Source: Elusimicrobiota bacterium
Lineage (GTDB): Bacteria > Elusimicrobiota > Elusimicrobia > UBA1565
DNA: 56,860 nucleotides
Reading direction: 5' to 3'
Assembly (NCBI GenBank): GCA_016218495.1
Contig: JACRDU010000123.1
Coordinates: 1-56,860, forward strand
Of the stretch, positions 17,522-26,780 are shown one piece after another. Positions within the stretch are counted from its first letter, which is position 1, and every line of letters begins with the position of its first letter. The translations under genes were made by a program, and so were the position numbers. The notes below the pieces were generated by a model. It was not told the DNA's origin. It saw only the letters and a program-made list of their open reading frames with translations, and did not search any database.

Positions 17522-17937
17522 GAGACCGCCCCCAGGCCCCGCATCCGGTCGAGCAGCCGTTTGTCGGCGGGATACTCGAGCAGGCGCGAGGCCCCGGAGT
17601 AGCCCAGCCAGCGCAGCCCGAAGATCTCCGCGCCGTCCGGGCGGCCGACCTTGCGCACGGGCTCCATCCAATACCAGCGCACGCGCTTCTTGACCGGCCT
17701 GCCGCCCCGGCGGAACGAATAGCGCACCAGCGCGAGGGTCGAGCGGACGCGGCATTCGAGGCCGCTCTCCTCCACCACCTCGCGCAGGGCCGCCCGGCGC
17801 GGCGTCTCGCCGCCGTCCAGGTGCCCCTTCGGGTAGGTCCACACCAGCTCGCCGGAGAGCTTCTTCATGCGGATGAGCAGGACCTTGCCGCCCTTGGTGA
17901 CCACGCCGCCCGCGGAGTATTCCTTCAAGGCCTTCAC
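17518..17937 (-). CDS. NUDIX hydrolase
   Basis: 139 aa. Complete Nudix box [24 protein letters not shown] (read as G-x5-E-x7-REVxEExG; residues about 38-60). N-terminal [15 protein letters not shown] is typical of diadenosine polyphosphate or nucleotide-sugar hydrolases of this size. The [12 protein letters not shown] form resembles Ap4A hydrolases, but the substrate is not fixed by sequence. Coupled by ATGA overlaps to gatA upstream and gatB downstream. Confidence 0.9.
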   Translation of the reverse strand: MKALKEYSAGGVVTKGGKVLLIRMKKLSGELVWTYPKGHLDGGETPRRAALREVVEESGLECRVRSTLALVRYSFRRGGRPVKKRVRWYWMEPVRKVGRPDGAEIFGLRWLGYSGASRLLEYPADKRLLDRMRGLGAVS

Positions 17938-19397
17938 AGGTCCGGCTCCCCGGAGAAGAGCCCGGCGGCCTCGACCGCCCGGGCCGCGCGCAGCAGCAGA
18001 TGGTCCTCTCCCGGGCGGGCCATGAACTGCAGCCCCAGGGGCAGGCCCTGGGCGGACTTGCCGGCCGGCACCGAGACGCCTCCCACCCCGGCCAGGTTGC
18101 AGGGCAGAGTGAAGACGTCCGAGAGGTACATCTGCAGGGGGTCGTCGGTCTTCTCCCCGAAGCGGAAGGCGGCGGACGGCGTCGTCGGGGTCACCAGCAG
18201 GTCGACGTCCTTGAACGCCGCGTCGAAGTCCCCCTTGATGAGGGTCCGGACCTTCTGGGCCTTCAGGTAGAACGCGTCGTAATAGCCCGAGGAGAGCGCG
18301 TAGGTGCCGAGCATGATGCGCCGCTTCACCTCCGGTCCGAAGCCCGCCCCGCGGGTCTCCTCGTAGAGCTCGAGGAGGCTGCCGCCGGCCCCGTGGCGGC
18401 GCGCCCCGTAGCGCACGCCGTCGAAGCGGGCCAGGTTGGACGAGGCCTCGGAGGGGGCGATCACGTAGTAGACCGAGAGGGCGTAGCGGGTGTGGGGCAT
18501 GCTCACCTCGCGCACGCTGGCGCCCCGGGCCTTCAGGGCGTCCAGGCCCGACTCGAGCGCGCCCTGCATGTCCGGCTCGAGCCCGCCCTCCAGGTATTCC
18601 CTGGGCAGACCCAGGCGCAGCCCGCCCAGGTCTCCGGCGCTCTCGGCGAGGTAGTCCCTGGCGGGGGAAGGCGCGGAGGTGGAGTCCTTTGGGTCGTGCC
18701 CGGAGATGACCGAGAGGGCCAGGGCCGCGTCGTCGATGCTGCGCGCCAGGGGGCCGATCTGGTCGAGCGAGGAGGCGAAGGCCACCAGGCCGTAGCGCGA
18801 GACCGCCCCGTAGGTCGGCTTGAGGCCGACCAGGCCGCAGAAGGCCGCCGGCTGGCGGATGGAGCCTCCCGTGTCGGACCCCAGGGCCAGCGCGGCCATC
18901 CGGGCGGCGACGGCCGCCGCGGAGCCGCCGGAGGACCCGCCCGGGACCCGGGCCAGGTCCCAGGGGTTCTTCGTCGGGAAATAGGCGGAGTTCTCGTTGG
19001 ACGAGCCCATCGCGAATTCGTCGAGGTTGGTCTTCCCCAGCACCACGGCGTCGGCCGCCTTGAGGCGCTCCGTGACGGTGGCGTCGTACGGGGCCTTGTA
19101 GCCCTCGAGGATGCGGGAGCCGCAGGTCGCCTGCGCCCCGGCCAGGCAGATATTGTCCTTGAGCGCCACCGGCACGCCGGCCAGGGTCCCCAGGGCCTTG
19201 CCGGCCGCCCGCTTGGCGTCGACGGCCCTCGCGGCGGCACGGGCGGAGTCGGCCAGCACGCAGAGATACGCCCGCACCTTGGCGTCGACCGCCGCGATGC
19301 GGTCGAGATGGGACTTCACGACGGCTTCGGCGCTGAAGTCGCCGCGGCGCACGCCGGCGGCGATGTCCTTCGCGCTCAGGGAGGTGAGGGCGCTCAT
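17934..19397 (-). CDS. gatA: Aspartyl/glutamyl-tRNA(Asn/Gln) amidotransferase subunit A
   Basis: 487 aa. Amidase-signature enzyme that releases ammonia from glutamine for GatB. Catalytic Lys in [11 protein letters not shown], and the Ser-cisSer-Ser region [16 protein letters not shown] followed by [18 protein letters not shown]-terminus [18 protein letters not shown] is typical. The ATG at 19395-19397 overlaps the stop of a TPR gene that separates it from gatC. Confidence 0.96.
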   Translation of the reverse strand: MSALTSLSAKDIAAGVRRGDFSAEAVVKSHLDRIAAVDAKVRAYLCVLADSARAAARAVDAKRAAGKALGTLAGVPVALKDNICLAGAQATCGSRILEGYKAPYDATVTERLKAADAVVLGKTNLDEFAMGSSNENSAYFPTKNPWDLARVPGGSSGGSAAAVAARMAALALGSDTGGSIRQPAAFCGLVGLKPTYGAVSRYGLVAFASSLDQIGPLARSIDDAALALSVISGHDPKDSTSAPSPARDYLAESAGDLGGLRLGLPREYLEGGLEPDMQGALESGLDALKARGASVREVSMPHTRYALSVYYVIAPSEASSNLARFDGVRYGARRHGAGGSLLELYEETRGAGFGPEVKRRIMLGTYALSSGYYDAFYLKAQKVRTLIKGDFDAAFKDVDLLVTPTTPSAAFRFGEKTDDPLQMYLSDVFTLPCNLAGVGGVSVPAGKSAQGLPLGLQFMARPGEDHLLLRAARAVEAAGLFSGEPDL

Positions 19398-20737
19398 TTG
19401 AGGAACATGAACTCGCCGGGCCCGGCGGGACCGCCGTCTTCCTCGGGCAGGACCCCCGCCGGGGTCTCCTTGCGCTGCTGGGGGGCCGGCGCCCTGCGGC
19501 GCGGGGCGTCCTCCACCGGGGCCTCGCCGGCGTCCGACGCCGTGGCCTCTCCCGGGGCGCGGCGCGCCTCGTCGGGGGCCTCCGCCGCCTTCTCGCGCAC
19601 GGCCTTGACCGGCGCTTTGGGGAGCAGAGACGCGCCCGCCGTCGGCTCCGGCTCCTCGTCGGGCAGAGGCTCCGGGTCCGGCAGGTCGGGCTGCGCGGCG
19701 ATCCCCGCGTCGTCCGCCAGCTCCCCGGCGGCCTTCCCGGGCAAGCCCTTCCCCGGCGTCCCGGTGATCTCCACGTCGGCGTCCGGCGCCGAGGCGGCGG
19801 CCGACGCCGTGCCGCTCTCGATGCGGGCGATCTGGATCTGGATCTGGGCGGACTTCTCGGGAGAGAGCTCCTTGGCCCGGCGCAGGTCGGCCAGTGCCGC
19901 GGTCCTGTCCCCGACCTCCGCCCGCGCCACGCCGCGGTTGGCCAGGGCCAGGGCGTTCTTGGGGTTGAGCTGCAGGATCCGGTCGAGGTCCTTCAGCGCG
20001 CCCTTGAAATCGCCCACCTGGAACAGCGCGTTCGAACGGAAGTAGAGCGCCTGCTCGAAGTCCGGATGGAACTCGAGGAAGCTGGTCAGGTCGGGGATGG
20101 ACTTGCGCCAGTCCTTGAGCTCCCGGTACGAGCGTCCGCGGTAGTAGTAGGCCCAGCGGAACTCCGGGGCCAGCTTCAGCGCCTTGGAGTAGTCGTCGAC
20201 GGCCATCCGGTGGTTCTTGAGCTTCTCCAGGACCGTCCCCCGGACGATGAAGACGGCCGCCGCGTCGGGCTTGAGCCGGGCGGCGATGTTCAGGTTGGTG
20301 AGGGCGTCCTTGAGGCGCTCTTGGGAGGAGCGCACGCTCCCCATCCCGAAGTAGGCCAGCACGAAGCGGTTCTCCCGGCGGGCCGCCGCCACGAAGTCCT
20401 GGGCCGAACCGTCGAGCTCGCGGCGCACGAAGCGCGCGAAGCCCCGCGCGGCGAAGGACTCGGCGTCGGTGGGCTTCATCGAGGCGGCGGTCTGCGCGTC
20501 GCGGCGCGCTCCGGAGACGTCCCCGGTCGTCCACAGGCAGATGGCGCGCAGGCCCGCGGCCGTCTTCCAGCCCGGGCTCTTCTCGAGGGCCGAGGTGAGG
20601 GCCTCGACGGCGTCGTCGAAGCGCGCCGACATGTAGGCGTCGAGCCCGCGCTGGAGCTCGGCCTTGGCCTGCGGGGAGACCCGCTCGGCCCGGACCGGCG
20701 CGGCCGCCAGCAGCACGAACGCCGCCAGGGCCCTCAC
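19394..20737 (-). CDS. Secreted TPR protein inside the gat operon
   Basis: 447 aa. Signal peptide [17 protein letters not shown]. Residues about 25-290 contain about eight TPR repeats (for example [38 protein letters not shown]). The last 150 residues are disordered, rich in Pro, Glu and Ala. It is periplasmic or surface-exposed by prediction, whereas its operon neighbours gatC and gatA act in the cytoplasm; the 4-base overlaps on both sides suggest shared expression rather than a role in tRNA amidation. Confidence 0.8.
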   Translation of the reverse strand: MRALAAFVLLAAAPVRAERVSPQAKAELQRGLDAYMSARFDDAVEALTSALEKSPGWKTAAGLRAICLWTTGDVSGARRDAQTAASMKPTDAESFAARGFARFVRRELDGSAQDFVAAARRENRFVLAYFGMGSVRSSQERLKDALTNLNIAARLKPDAAAVFIVRGTVLEKLKNHRMAVDDYSKALKLAPEFRWAYYYRGRSYRELKDWRKSIPDLTSFLEFHPDFEQALYFRSNALFQVGDFKGALKDLDRILQLNPKNALALANRGVARAEVGDRTAALADLRRAKELSPEKSAQIQIQIARIESGTASAAASAPDADVEITGTPGKGLPGKAAGELADDAGIAAQPDLPDPEPLPDEEPEPTAGASLLPKAPVKAVREKAAEAPDEARRAPGEATASDAGEAPVEDAPRRRAPAPQQRKETPAGVLPEEDGGPAGPGEFMFLK

Positions 20738-21021
20738 TCGATCACCTTGGGGACCTTCAGATAGGGGCCCTCGCGCTCGGGCCCGTTGGCCAACAGGGCC
20801 TCCTGGACGCCGCTCTCGACGGGCTCGTCGGCCCGCATCACGTTGCTCAGGCCCAGCGCATGGGCGGTCGGCGGCACGGCCGCGGTGTCGAGCGCGGCCA
20901 GGTCGGCCATGTGCTCCAGGACCCGTCCGAGCTGCCCCTCGAAGCGCGAAAGCTCCGCGTCCGAGAGCTTCAGGCGGGCCAGCCGCGCGACCTTCCGGAC
21001 CTCATCTAGGGACAAGGGCAT
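20734..21021 (-). CDS. gatC: Aspartyl/glutamyl-tRNA(Asn/Gln) amidotransferase subunit C
   Basis: 95 aa, usual size. Family pattern: [20 protein letters not shown], then [21 protein letters not shown] and the C-terminal [11 protein letters not shown]. GatC bridges and stabilises GatA-GatB. The ATG at 21019-21021 gives the standard MPLSLDEV start. First gene of the gat operon, 8 bases downstream of the helicase stop. Confidence 0.93.
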   Translation of the reverse strand: MPLSLDEVRKVARLARLKLSDAELSRFEGQLGRVLEHMADLAALDTAAVPPTAHALGLSNVMRADEPVESGVQEALLANGPEREGPYLKVPKVIE

Positions 21022-21028
21022 AGGGTGC

Positions 21029-23218
21029 CTAAGCCGGCAATAAGGGAGCGTAGCGCACAAGGAGCTTGCGCGCAACACCGTTGTCGAAATGGACCGTGAC
21101 CCGCAGGCTCTCGCCCGAGCCGCTCGTCTCCACGACCCGCCCCTTGCCGAACTCGGGGTGGCGGACCCGCATCCCGTTCTTGACCCGCGTCAGGGGCACC
21201 GGGGCGTCGGGGGAGATCGGGCCGTAGCCGCCGGGAGAGGCCTTCGGGACCGACGCCTGGGCCTCTTCGGGGGCGAACGGGGCGAAGGCCCGGGCCCCGG
21301 TGACGAGCTTGGCCTCCAGGATGAAGCGCGACGGCAGGTTCGCCGAGGCGCGGCCGAAGAGCCGGCGCGTGGCGGCATGGGTGAGGACGAGCCGCTTCTT
21401 GGCCCTGGTCATCGCCACATAGCAGAGCCGGCGCTCCTCTTCGAGCTCCTCCGGCGAGAAGTTGCCCGCGGCGATGGGGAAGAGGCCCTCCTCCAGGCCG
21501 GTGACGAAGACGGCCGGGAACTCCAGGCCCTTGGCCAGGTGGACGGTCATCAAAGTGACGGCGGGCGCGGCCGCGTCGTAGGAGTCGGCGCCGCTCTGCA
21601 GCGCCACCTCCTCGAGGAAGGCCTCCAGGCGCGCGGGCGCCTCGGGCGTGCCCGACTGGGAGAATTCGGCCAGGGCGTTGAGGAGCTCCTGGAGGTTGCC
21701 CAGGCGGCTGGCGGCCTCCAGGTCGGTGTCGAGCTGGCCCTCGAGCCAGACCCAGTAGCCGGTGCGCTTCAAGAGCGAGTTCATCCCGTCGTGCGGCGCC
21801 ATCGCGTGGAGGTCGCGCTCGAGCAGGGTGAGCACGTGGTCGAGCTCGGCCAGGCCGCGCCGGGCCGCCGGCCCCAGACCTTCCACCATCCCCTGCTTGG
21901 CGACGGCCTCGCGCAGGGTCAGCTCGTTGGCGAGCGCATATGCCTTGAGGTGGTCCTCGGCGGTCTTGCCGACGCCCCGGGCCGGGGTGTTGAGCACGCG
22001 ATCGAGGGAGACCGAATCCGAGGGATTGAGAGCGGCTCGGGCGTAGGCCAGGACGTCCTTGACCTCCTTGCGCTCGTAGAAGCGCACCGAGCCGACCACC
22101 CGGTACGGGATGGAGGCCAAAGACAGGGACTCTTCGAACTGCCGGCTCTGCGCGTTGGTCCGGTAGAAGACGGCCATGTCCTTGAAGGAGGTCCCCGCCT
22201 CGGCCAGCTCGACGATGCGGCGCACGACCCAGCGGGCCTCGGCGCGCTCGTCGGGGGCCTCCTCCACGACGATGGCCTCGCCTGCGGGGTTCTCGGTCCA
22301 GAGCTCCTTGGCCTGGCGCTTGCGGTTGTTCGCTATGACCGAGGAGGCGGCCGAGAGGATCTGCGGCGTGGAGCGGTAGTTCTGCTCGAGCTTGACCACC
22401 TTGGCGTCCTTGAAGTCGGTCTCGAACTCGAGGATGTTGCGGATGTTGGCCCCGCGGAAGGCGTAGATGGACTGGTCCGCGTCGCCCACCACGCAGAGGT
22501 TGCGGTGCTGGGCGGCCAGCGTCTTGGTCAGCACGTACTGGGCGTGGTTGGTGTCCTGGTACTCGTCGACGAGGACGTGCTCGAAGAGCTTCTGGTAGCG
22601 GACGCGCAGGGGCTCGTCGTTCTTCATCAGCTCGCAGACCTTGAGCAGCAGGTCCCCGAAGTCGACGCCGCCGGCCGCCTGGAGCTTCTTCTGGTAGCGC
22701 TCGTAGACCTTCGCCACGTTCTGGCGGAAGGGGTCGCCCTGGGCCATCGCGTAGATGGCGTAGGACTGGAAGTCGAGGAGGTCGTCCTTGGCGCGCGAGA
22801 TGACCGAGACGTAGAGCCCCGCCTTGTTGCGCTCGTCGGCCAGCCCGCACTCCGCCAGCGATTCGGCGACGACCCGCTTCGAGTCGGCGGAGTCGAAGAC
22901 CGTGAAGCGCGGCGGGAGCTTGGCCGCCTCCGCGTGGCGCCGCAGGAGCTTGGCGGAGAAGGCGTGGAAGGTGTTGACCCAGACCTGCGCCCCCGCCCCC
23001 GCGACGAGCGCGTCGACGCGGTGGCGCATCTCCTGGGCGGCCTTGTTCGTGAAGGTGACGGCCAGGATGCGCGAGGGGTCGACCCCCTCCTTTATCAGGG
23101 AAGCGACCCGGTGGACGATGACCCGGGTCTTGCCGGTGCCGGCGCCGGCCAGGATGAGCAAGGGCCCGCCGCGATAGGCGACGGCCTCGGACTGGGGGGG
23201 GTTGAGCTCGGAGGACAC
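21029..23218 (-). CDS. UvrD/PcrA-family ATP-dependent DNA helicase
   Basis: 729 aa, superfamily 1A 3'-5' helicase for DNA repair and replication restart. Q motif LNPPQSEAV, Walker A AGAGTGKT, motif Ia TFTNKAAQEM, Walker B LVDEYQDTN, motif III VVGDADQSIYAFRGA, motif IV EQNYRST, motif V TVHLAKGLEFPAVF, motif VI VAMTRAKKRL. The tail VRHPEFGKGRVVETSG is the Tudor-like C-terminal domain of PcrA/UvrD that binds RNA polymerase. PcrA versus UvrD cannot be separated by eye. Confidence 0.95.
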   Translation of the reverse strand: MSSELNPPQSEAVAYRGGPLLILAGAGTGKTRVIVHRVASLIKEGVDPSRILAVTFTNKAAQEMRHRVDALVAGAGAQVWVNTFHAFSAKLLRRHAEAAKLPPRFTVFDSADSKRVVAESLAECGLADERNKAGLYVSVISRAKDDLLDFQSYAIYAMAQGDPFRQNVAKVYERYQKKLQAAGGVDFGDLLLKVCELMKNDEPLRVRYQKLFEHVLVDEYQDTNHAQYVLTKTLAAQHRNLCVVGDADQSIYAFRGANIRNILEFETDFKDAKVVKLEQNYRSTPQILSAASSVIANNRKRQAKELWTENPAGEAIVVEEAPDERAEARWVVRRIVELAEAGTSFKDMAVFYRTNAQSRQFEESLSLASIPYRVVGSVRFYERKEVKDVLAYARAALNPSDSVSLDRVLNTPARGVGKTAEDHLKAYALANELTLREAVAKQGMVEGLGPAARRGLAELDHVLTLLERDLHAMAPHDGMNSLLKRTGYWVWLEGQLDTDLEAASRLGNLQELLNALAEFSQSGTPEAPARLEAFLEEVALQSGADSYDAAAPAVTLMTVHLAKGLEFPAVFVTGLEEGLFPIAAGNFSPEELEEERRLCYVAMTRAKKRLVLTHAATRRLFGRASANLPSRFILEAKLVTGARAFAPFAPEEAQASVPKASPGGYGPISPDAPVPLTRVKNGMRVRHPEFGKGRVVETSGSGESLRVTVHFDNGVARKLLVRYAPLLPA

Positions 23219-23224
23219 GCCCCG

Positions 23225-24802
23225 CTATTTTACCAAACGGCCGCGGGTCTCCGACGGGGAACTGGAGAGGAAGAGGAACTTCACCTTGAAGCCGTAGCGC
23301 TTCGACAGCTCGGCCTCGCGCGCCGTGAGGTAGGGCGCCAGCGCCGCGTTCTGGCCGACGTCGAACGAGAAGACGACCTCGTCGATGGCGTGCCCGATGC
23401 CGGCCTCCAGGCGCGCGCGGTGCTTCTGGTAGACCTCGAGCTTGCGCACGACCTTCTCGTTGAGGGCCTCTTCGGGCGGGATGGGCACCCGCGCGGACTT
23501 GGCCTCGACCATCGTCACGCGCCCGGTGGCGGGGTCCTGCACGACGGTGTCGAGCTCGGTCACATACATCCCGTCGGCGTCGAAGAAGTCCCGCCCGCTC
23601 TGCAGGACCGTCCAGCCCTTCTCGAGGTAGTATTCCACGGTCTTGAGCTCGAGGAGCATCCCGACGTAGCGGGAATAGACCACGCCCTCGATGATCTTGC
23701 CCAGGCCTTCCGTCCGTCCGTAGCGCTTGATGAGGCCGTTGAGCGCGGCGCGGGTCTGCGCGGCCCCTTGGGGGACGGCGGCGATCTCGTCGAGGTAGGC
23801 GAAGCGGATGCGGCCCTTCGTGGCCTTGGAGACCTCGCGCTCGCGCGTCTTGAGGGCGTCCTTGATCTCCTTGTAGCCGCGGGCGTCGAACACCAGCACG
23901 ACCTCGTCGAGGCGGCCGAAGGCCTTTTCGGCCTTGCCGCGGGCCTTGAAGATGTCCAGAGCCTGGTCGATGTAGCCGTTGACGCGCCGCGTCCCCTCCG
24001 CTATCTCGGAGCGCGGGTTCTTCGCGGGATGGAAATAGACCCGGTGCGTGTTCACCGCGATCTGGCGCCCCTTGTCGCGCAGGATGCCGTCGACCCACAG
24101 CAGGGTCCCGTCGAGGTGCGTGTTGTGGTCGTCGACCCGACGGCTCTTCGCCACGGCCTCCACCCCGGCCAGCTTGGCCCAGGCGTCGGCATAGCTGTCG
24201 TCCATCACGTCCAGCGATTCCGACAGGTCGAGGCGGCCCTTGTACTTCTCGACGATGCGCCGGACTTCCTTATAGTAGGCCGGAGGGCGGCCGAAGATCT
24301 CGATGCCCTCGTCGTTGACCGTGCGCGCCTCGGCGACGGCGTTGGCCCCCGGAGCGACGCCGGAGAACAGGCGGTCCAGCTCCAGGCGCGCGGCGGGCGA
24401 AGCCTTGGCTCCGCCGGCGTCGGCGACGGCCTTGACGCGCTCGGCGAAGGCCGCCGCCAGCGGACGGGCGTCCTTGTCCGCGGCGGCCGCCGCCGCAGCG
24501 GCCTCGACGGCAGCGCCGGCGCTGGCCTGCGCGGTGGGGACGGCCTTGGCCGCCCCGGCCGCGGCGACGGCGACGGTCGGGATCGAAGGCAGCGGCAAGG
24601 CCAAAGAAGGGGTCAGGGAGGCGGTGATCCCCGGCACGACCAGGCCGGGCGCCAGGAGGTTCGGCGAGAGGCTGGGGGCGGACAGTCCGGCCCCCGGCAT
24701 GCCCCAGGGAGCGGTCCGAATCGGGACGGGGGCGCTGCGGAACTGGGCGGCAACGGGATGGGCGAGAAGCAACGACACGACGGCCGCCGCGATGGGTCGC
24801 AT
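23225..24802 (-). CDS. Secreted protein with putative PD-(D/E)XK nuclease-like domain
   Basis: 525 aa, no confident family. Signal peptide at 1-19 ending AHPVAAQF, then about 100 residues rich in Ala, Pro, Leu and Ser. The middle is a helical region with conserved-looking segments (DVMDDSYADAWAKLAGV, DDHNTHLDGTLLWVDGIL). Near residue 395 the pattern ELKTVEYYLEKGWTVL, then TELDTVVQDP, then VTMVEAKSARV matches the layout of PD-(D/E)XK nucleases (E, D, ExK). The catalytic call is an inference from that pattern. 6 bases after its stop the helicase gene begins, so they may share a transcript. Confidence 0.5.
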   Translation of the reverse strand: MRPIAAAVVSLLLAHPVAAQFRSAPVPIRTAPWGMPGAGLSAPSLSPNLLAPGLVVPGITASLTPSLALPLPSIPTVAVAAAGAAKAVPTAQASAGAAVEAAAAAAAADKDARPLAAAFAERVKAVADAGGAKASPAARLELDRLFSGVAPGANAVAEARTVNDEGIEIFGRPPAYYKEVRRIVEKYKGRLDLSESLDVMDDSYADAWAKLAGVEAVAKSRRVDDHNTHLDGTLLWVDGILRDKGRQIAVNTHRVYFHPAKNPRSEIAEGTRRVNGYIDQALDIFKARGKAEKAFGRLDEVVLVFDARGYKEIKDALKTREREVSKATKGRIRFAYLDEIAAVPQGAAQTRAALNGLIKRYGRTEGLGKIIEGVVYSRYVGMLLELKTVEYYLEKGWTVLQSGRDFFDADGMYVTELDTVVQDPATGRVTMVEAKSARVPIPPEEALNEKVVRKLEVYQKHRARLEAGIGHAIDEVVFSFDVGQNAALAPYLTAREAELSKRYGFKVKFLFLSSSPSETRGRLVK

Positions 24803-24871
24803 GGGGATGGTATAGCGGAATCGGCCGGATTCAGGCTGGGCCGACAGGGTGCGAATCCGGCGGCAATGGAC

Positions 24872-25681
24872 CTAGGCCGCCTTGAAGTCGCCCCAGCAGA
24901 GGTGTACCGCGGTCAGGCCGACCAGCACGGCCGTCTCGGCCCGCAGCACCCGTCCGCCCAGGACCCAGGGCGCGGCCTGCCCCTTGAGCCTCGCGCGCTC
25001 GGCATCGGAGAACCCCCCCTCGGGCCCCACCAGGAGCACGACCTTGCGCGGGCCGGCGGCCGCCGGCGGCGCGCCCCCGGACAGGTCGTCGAGGTAGAGG
25101 CGCAGGTCGGCCGCGGACGCCGGCGGGGAGGTGAGGAACGCGTCGAGCGTCATCGGAGCCAGCAGCTCCGGCAGCGAGCTGCGCCGGCATTGCTTGGCGG
25201 CGCGGACGACCTGCCCGGGCCAGGCATGGGCCTTCTCATGCTCGAGGCCGCCCGGCTGAACGGAGTGCTCGGTCAATAGCGGCACGATGCGGCTCACGCC
25301 CAGCTCCGTCGCCTTCTGGACGACGAAGAGCATCCTCTGGCGCGCGAGGACGGCGCAGGCCAGGGTGAGCTCGATGCCGGATTCGGGCGAGGCCGCGCAG
25401 CGCTCGTAGGGAACGGCCGTCCCGCCGGAGGCGCTCAGCTCCTTGAGGCTGGCGCGGTAGAAGGCGCCGGAGCCGTCGCGGACGGTGAACGCCTCCTTGG
25501 GGTTCACCTCGCGGCGCAAGAGCCCGGCGGCCAGCGCGGCGCCGAAGGAGAAGGGCGTATCGAGGGTCAGCGCCGCGGCCTCGAGCGCGGCGTCACCCGC
25601 GGAGTCATAGCGCCCCGCCGGCCGGCTCTGCGGGGCGGGCCGGTTCGGCTTCTTGATGAAGGGGCGGAAATGCCTTGGCAT
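24872..25681 (-). CDS. rsmE: 16S rRNA (uracil1498-N3)-methyltransferase
   Basis: 269 aa SPOUT methyltransferase that methylates U1498 at N3 in 16S rRNA. Start MPRHFRPF with an AGGAG 8 bases upstream. Motifs: QKATELGVSRIVPLLTEHSV, RAAKQCRRSSLPEL, and the knot region LLVGPEGGFSDAER with LGGRVLRAETA near the C-terminus, which binds S-adenosylmethionine. Residues 8-30 are an extra linker compared with usual RsmE. Confidence 0.92.
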   Translation of the reverse strand: MPRHFRPFIKKPNRPAPQSRPAGRYDSAGDAALEAAALTLDTPFSFGAALAAGLLRREVNPKEAFTVRDGSGAFYRASLKELSASGGTAVPYERCAASPESGIELTLACAVLARQRMLFVVQKATELGVSRIVPLLTEHSVQPGGLEHEKAHAWPGQVVRAAKQCRRSSLPELLAPMTLDAFLTSPPASAADLRLYLDDLSGGAPPAAAGPRKVVLLVGPEGGFSDAERARLKGQAAPWVLGGRVLRAETAVLVGLTAVHLCWGDFKAA

Positions 25682-25750
25682 GGGGAGGGCTCCTGCGCCC
25701 AATATAGCTGAATTGATGAATCCTTAACATCATCCGCGCATACTTGCGGT

Positions 25751-26170
25751 GTGCGGACCTTCTTCGCCCTCACCCTCGTCCCGGTCCTGGCCTGCGCGGC
25801 CGCGGCCGAGCCGAAGACCTCCCGGCCGCTGAGCCGCGCCGCCTTCATCTCGGCCGTCTCCGCCACCGCCGTCGAGCGGCTGGAGCTGCGCAGCCTGGGG
25901 ACGGAGGCGCGGGGGATGCTGGAGGACCCCGCCTCCTGGGACTACCGCACCCTGATGACGGCCTTCGTGGTCGGCGGCGGCATCGCCTATTTCGACGGCC
26001 TGCGTGCCGTGCGCCGGCTGGGGCCCGTCGACGCGGCGCTGCGCCTGCGGCCCGCCTCCGGCCGCGCCGGCCTGGAGCTCTCCTGGCGCGGCTTCCCCGT
26101 GACCGCCACCACCCAGCTCGGCGCCGAAGGCGCCCAGAGCTTCGCCCTGCAGTTCCGCCGCGCGTTCTGA
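25751..26170 (+). CDS. Small secreted hypothetical protein
   Basis: 139 aa, GTG start at 25751. Signal peptide MRTFFALTLVPVLACAAAA. Residues 62-80 (LMTAFVVGGGIAYFDGL) may be a membrane span. The C-terminal half (ALRLRPASGRAGLELSWRG, TTQLGAEGAQSFALQFRRAF) reads as alternating beta strands ending in Phe, like a small outer-membrane or periplasmic beta protein. No family recognised. Divergent from rsmE across a 69-base spacer. Confidence 0.55.
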   Translation: MRTFFALTLVPVLACAAAAEPKTSRPLSRAAFISAVSATAVERLELRSLGTEARGMLEDPASWDYRTLMTAFVVGGGIAYFDGLRAVRRLGPVDAALRLRPASGRAGLELSWRGFPVTATTQLGAEGAQSFALQFRRAF

Positions 26171-26189
26171 CGGACGCGCCCCGCCCCGC

Positions 26190-26693
26190 TCAGTAGGAGG
26201 TCCAGGTCGTCCCTTTGGTGTCGGTGTGGCTGCAGGCTATCCAGAGGTCGCCCCTCTGGCGGTCCGGCTGGCCGGCGGGCGCCGAGCCCGCGGCGCACAG
26301 GGACCCGTCGTCGCTCCAGTAGATCCACTCGCCGGTGTCGAGGACATAGGCCGAGCCGCAGCCCATGGCGTTCGGATTCTGGTTGTGACGGATGATGGTG
26401 GTGGAGGGATGGTAGTCGGGGACCTTCACGCTGGGCAGGGCGCTCAGGTATTTCCCGTTCGTCGTGAGGGTATAGAGGTTCATCGGGAAGTAGCCCTCCA
26501 TGTCCCCGTAGTAGATGGAGAGGGCCGAGCGGATCGCGCCCAGGTTCCCCTTGAGCTTGCCCTCGTTGGACTTCCGGATGAGGGAGGCGAACTTCGGGAT
26601 GGCGACCGCCGCCAGGATGCCGATGATGGCGACGACGATCATCAGCTCGATGAGGGTGAACGCCGATTCTCCGCGCCGCCGGGGGTGACCCAT
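26190..26693 (-). CDS. Type IV pilin-like / pseudopilin protein
   Basis: 167 aa. Class III signal: short basic leader MGHPRRRGESA, then FTLIELMIVVAIIGILAAVAIPKF, the hydrophobic pilin helix with Glu at +5. The cleavage site has Ala instead of the usual Gly at -1, which may slow prepilin peptidase. The globular part has two Cys (MGCGSAYV, SLCAAG) and a late one (WIACSHT). No assembly ATPase or peptidase gene is intact in the window, so it uses machinery elsewhere. The start is the ATG after GAGGATC; a longer frame upstream would spoil the leader. Confidence 0.88.
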   Translation of the reverse strand: MGHPRRRGESAFTLIELMIVVAIIGILAAVAIPKFASLIRKSNEGKLKGNLGAIRSALSIYYGDMEGYFPMNLYTLTTNGKYLSALPSVKVPDYHPSTTIIRHNQNPNAMGCGSAYVLDTGEWIYWSDDGSLCAAGSAPAGQPDRQRGDLWIACSHTDTKGTTWTSY

Positions 26694-26709
26694 GATCCTC
26701 GTCACCCGA

Positions 26710-26738
26710 AGGATAGTCCGTTCTCTTGTTCCAGTCAA
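26710..26738 (-). promoter_or_regulatory. Sigma-70-type promoter of the pilin gene
   Basis: On the minus strand TTGACT (26733-26738) and TATCCT (26710-26715) are separated by exactly 17 bases and lie 16 bases upstream of the pilin ATG. This is one of the best promoter matches in the window. The divergent gene at 26781 must use its own signals in the same 87-base spacer. Confidence 0.6.
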
Positions 26739-26780
26739 CCGGACTTTTGGTACATTCCAGGAAGCCTTAAGGAGGCCCCG

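Noticed and set aside
17522-17842. Possible 107-residue N-terminal extension of gatB
   Set aside because: The extension overlaps the nudix gene completely, and the GTG at 17521 gives the normal GatB N-terminus.
21089-25279. Long open frame on the plus strand (almost 1400 codons) opposite the helicase, secreted protein and rsmE
   Set aside because: Antisense shadow of three clear minus-strand genes; no domain can be read in it.
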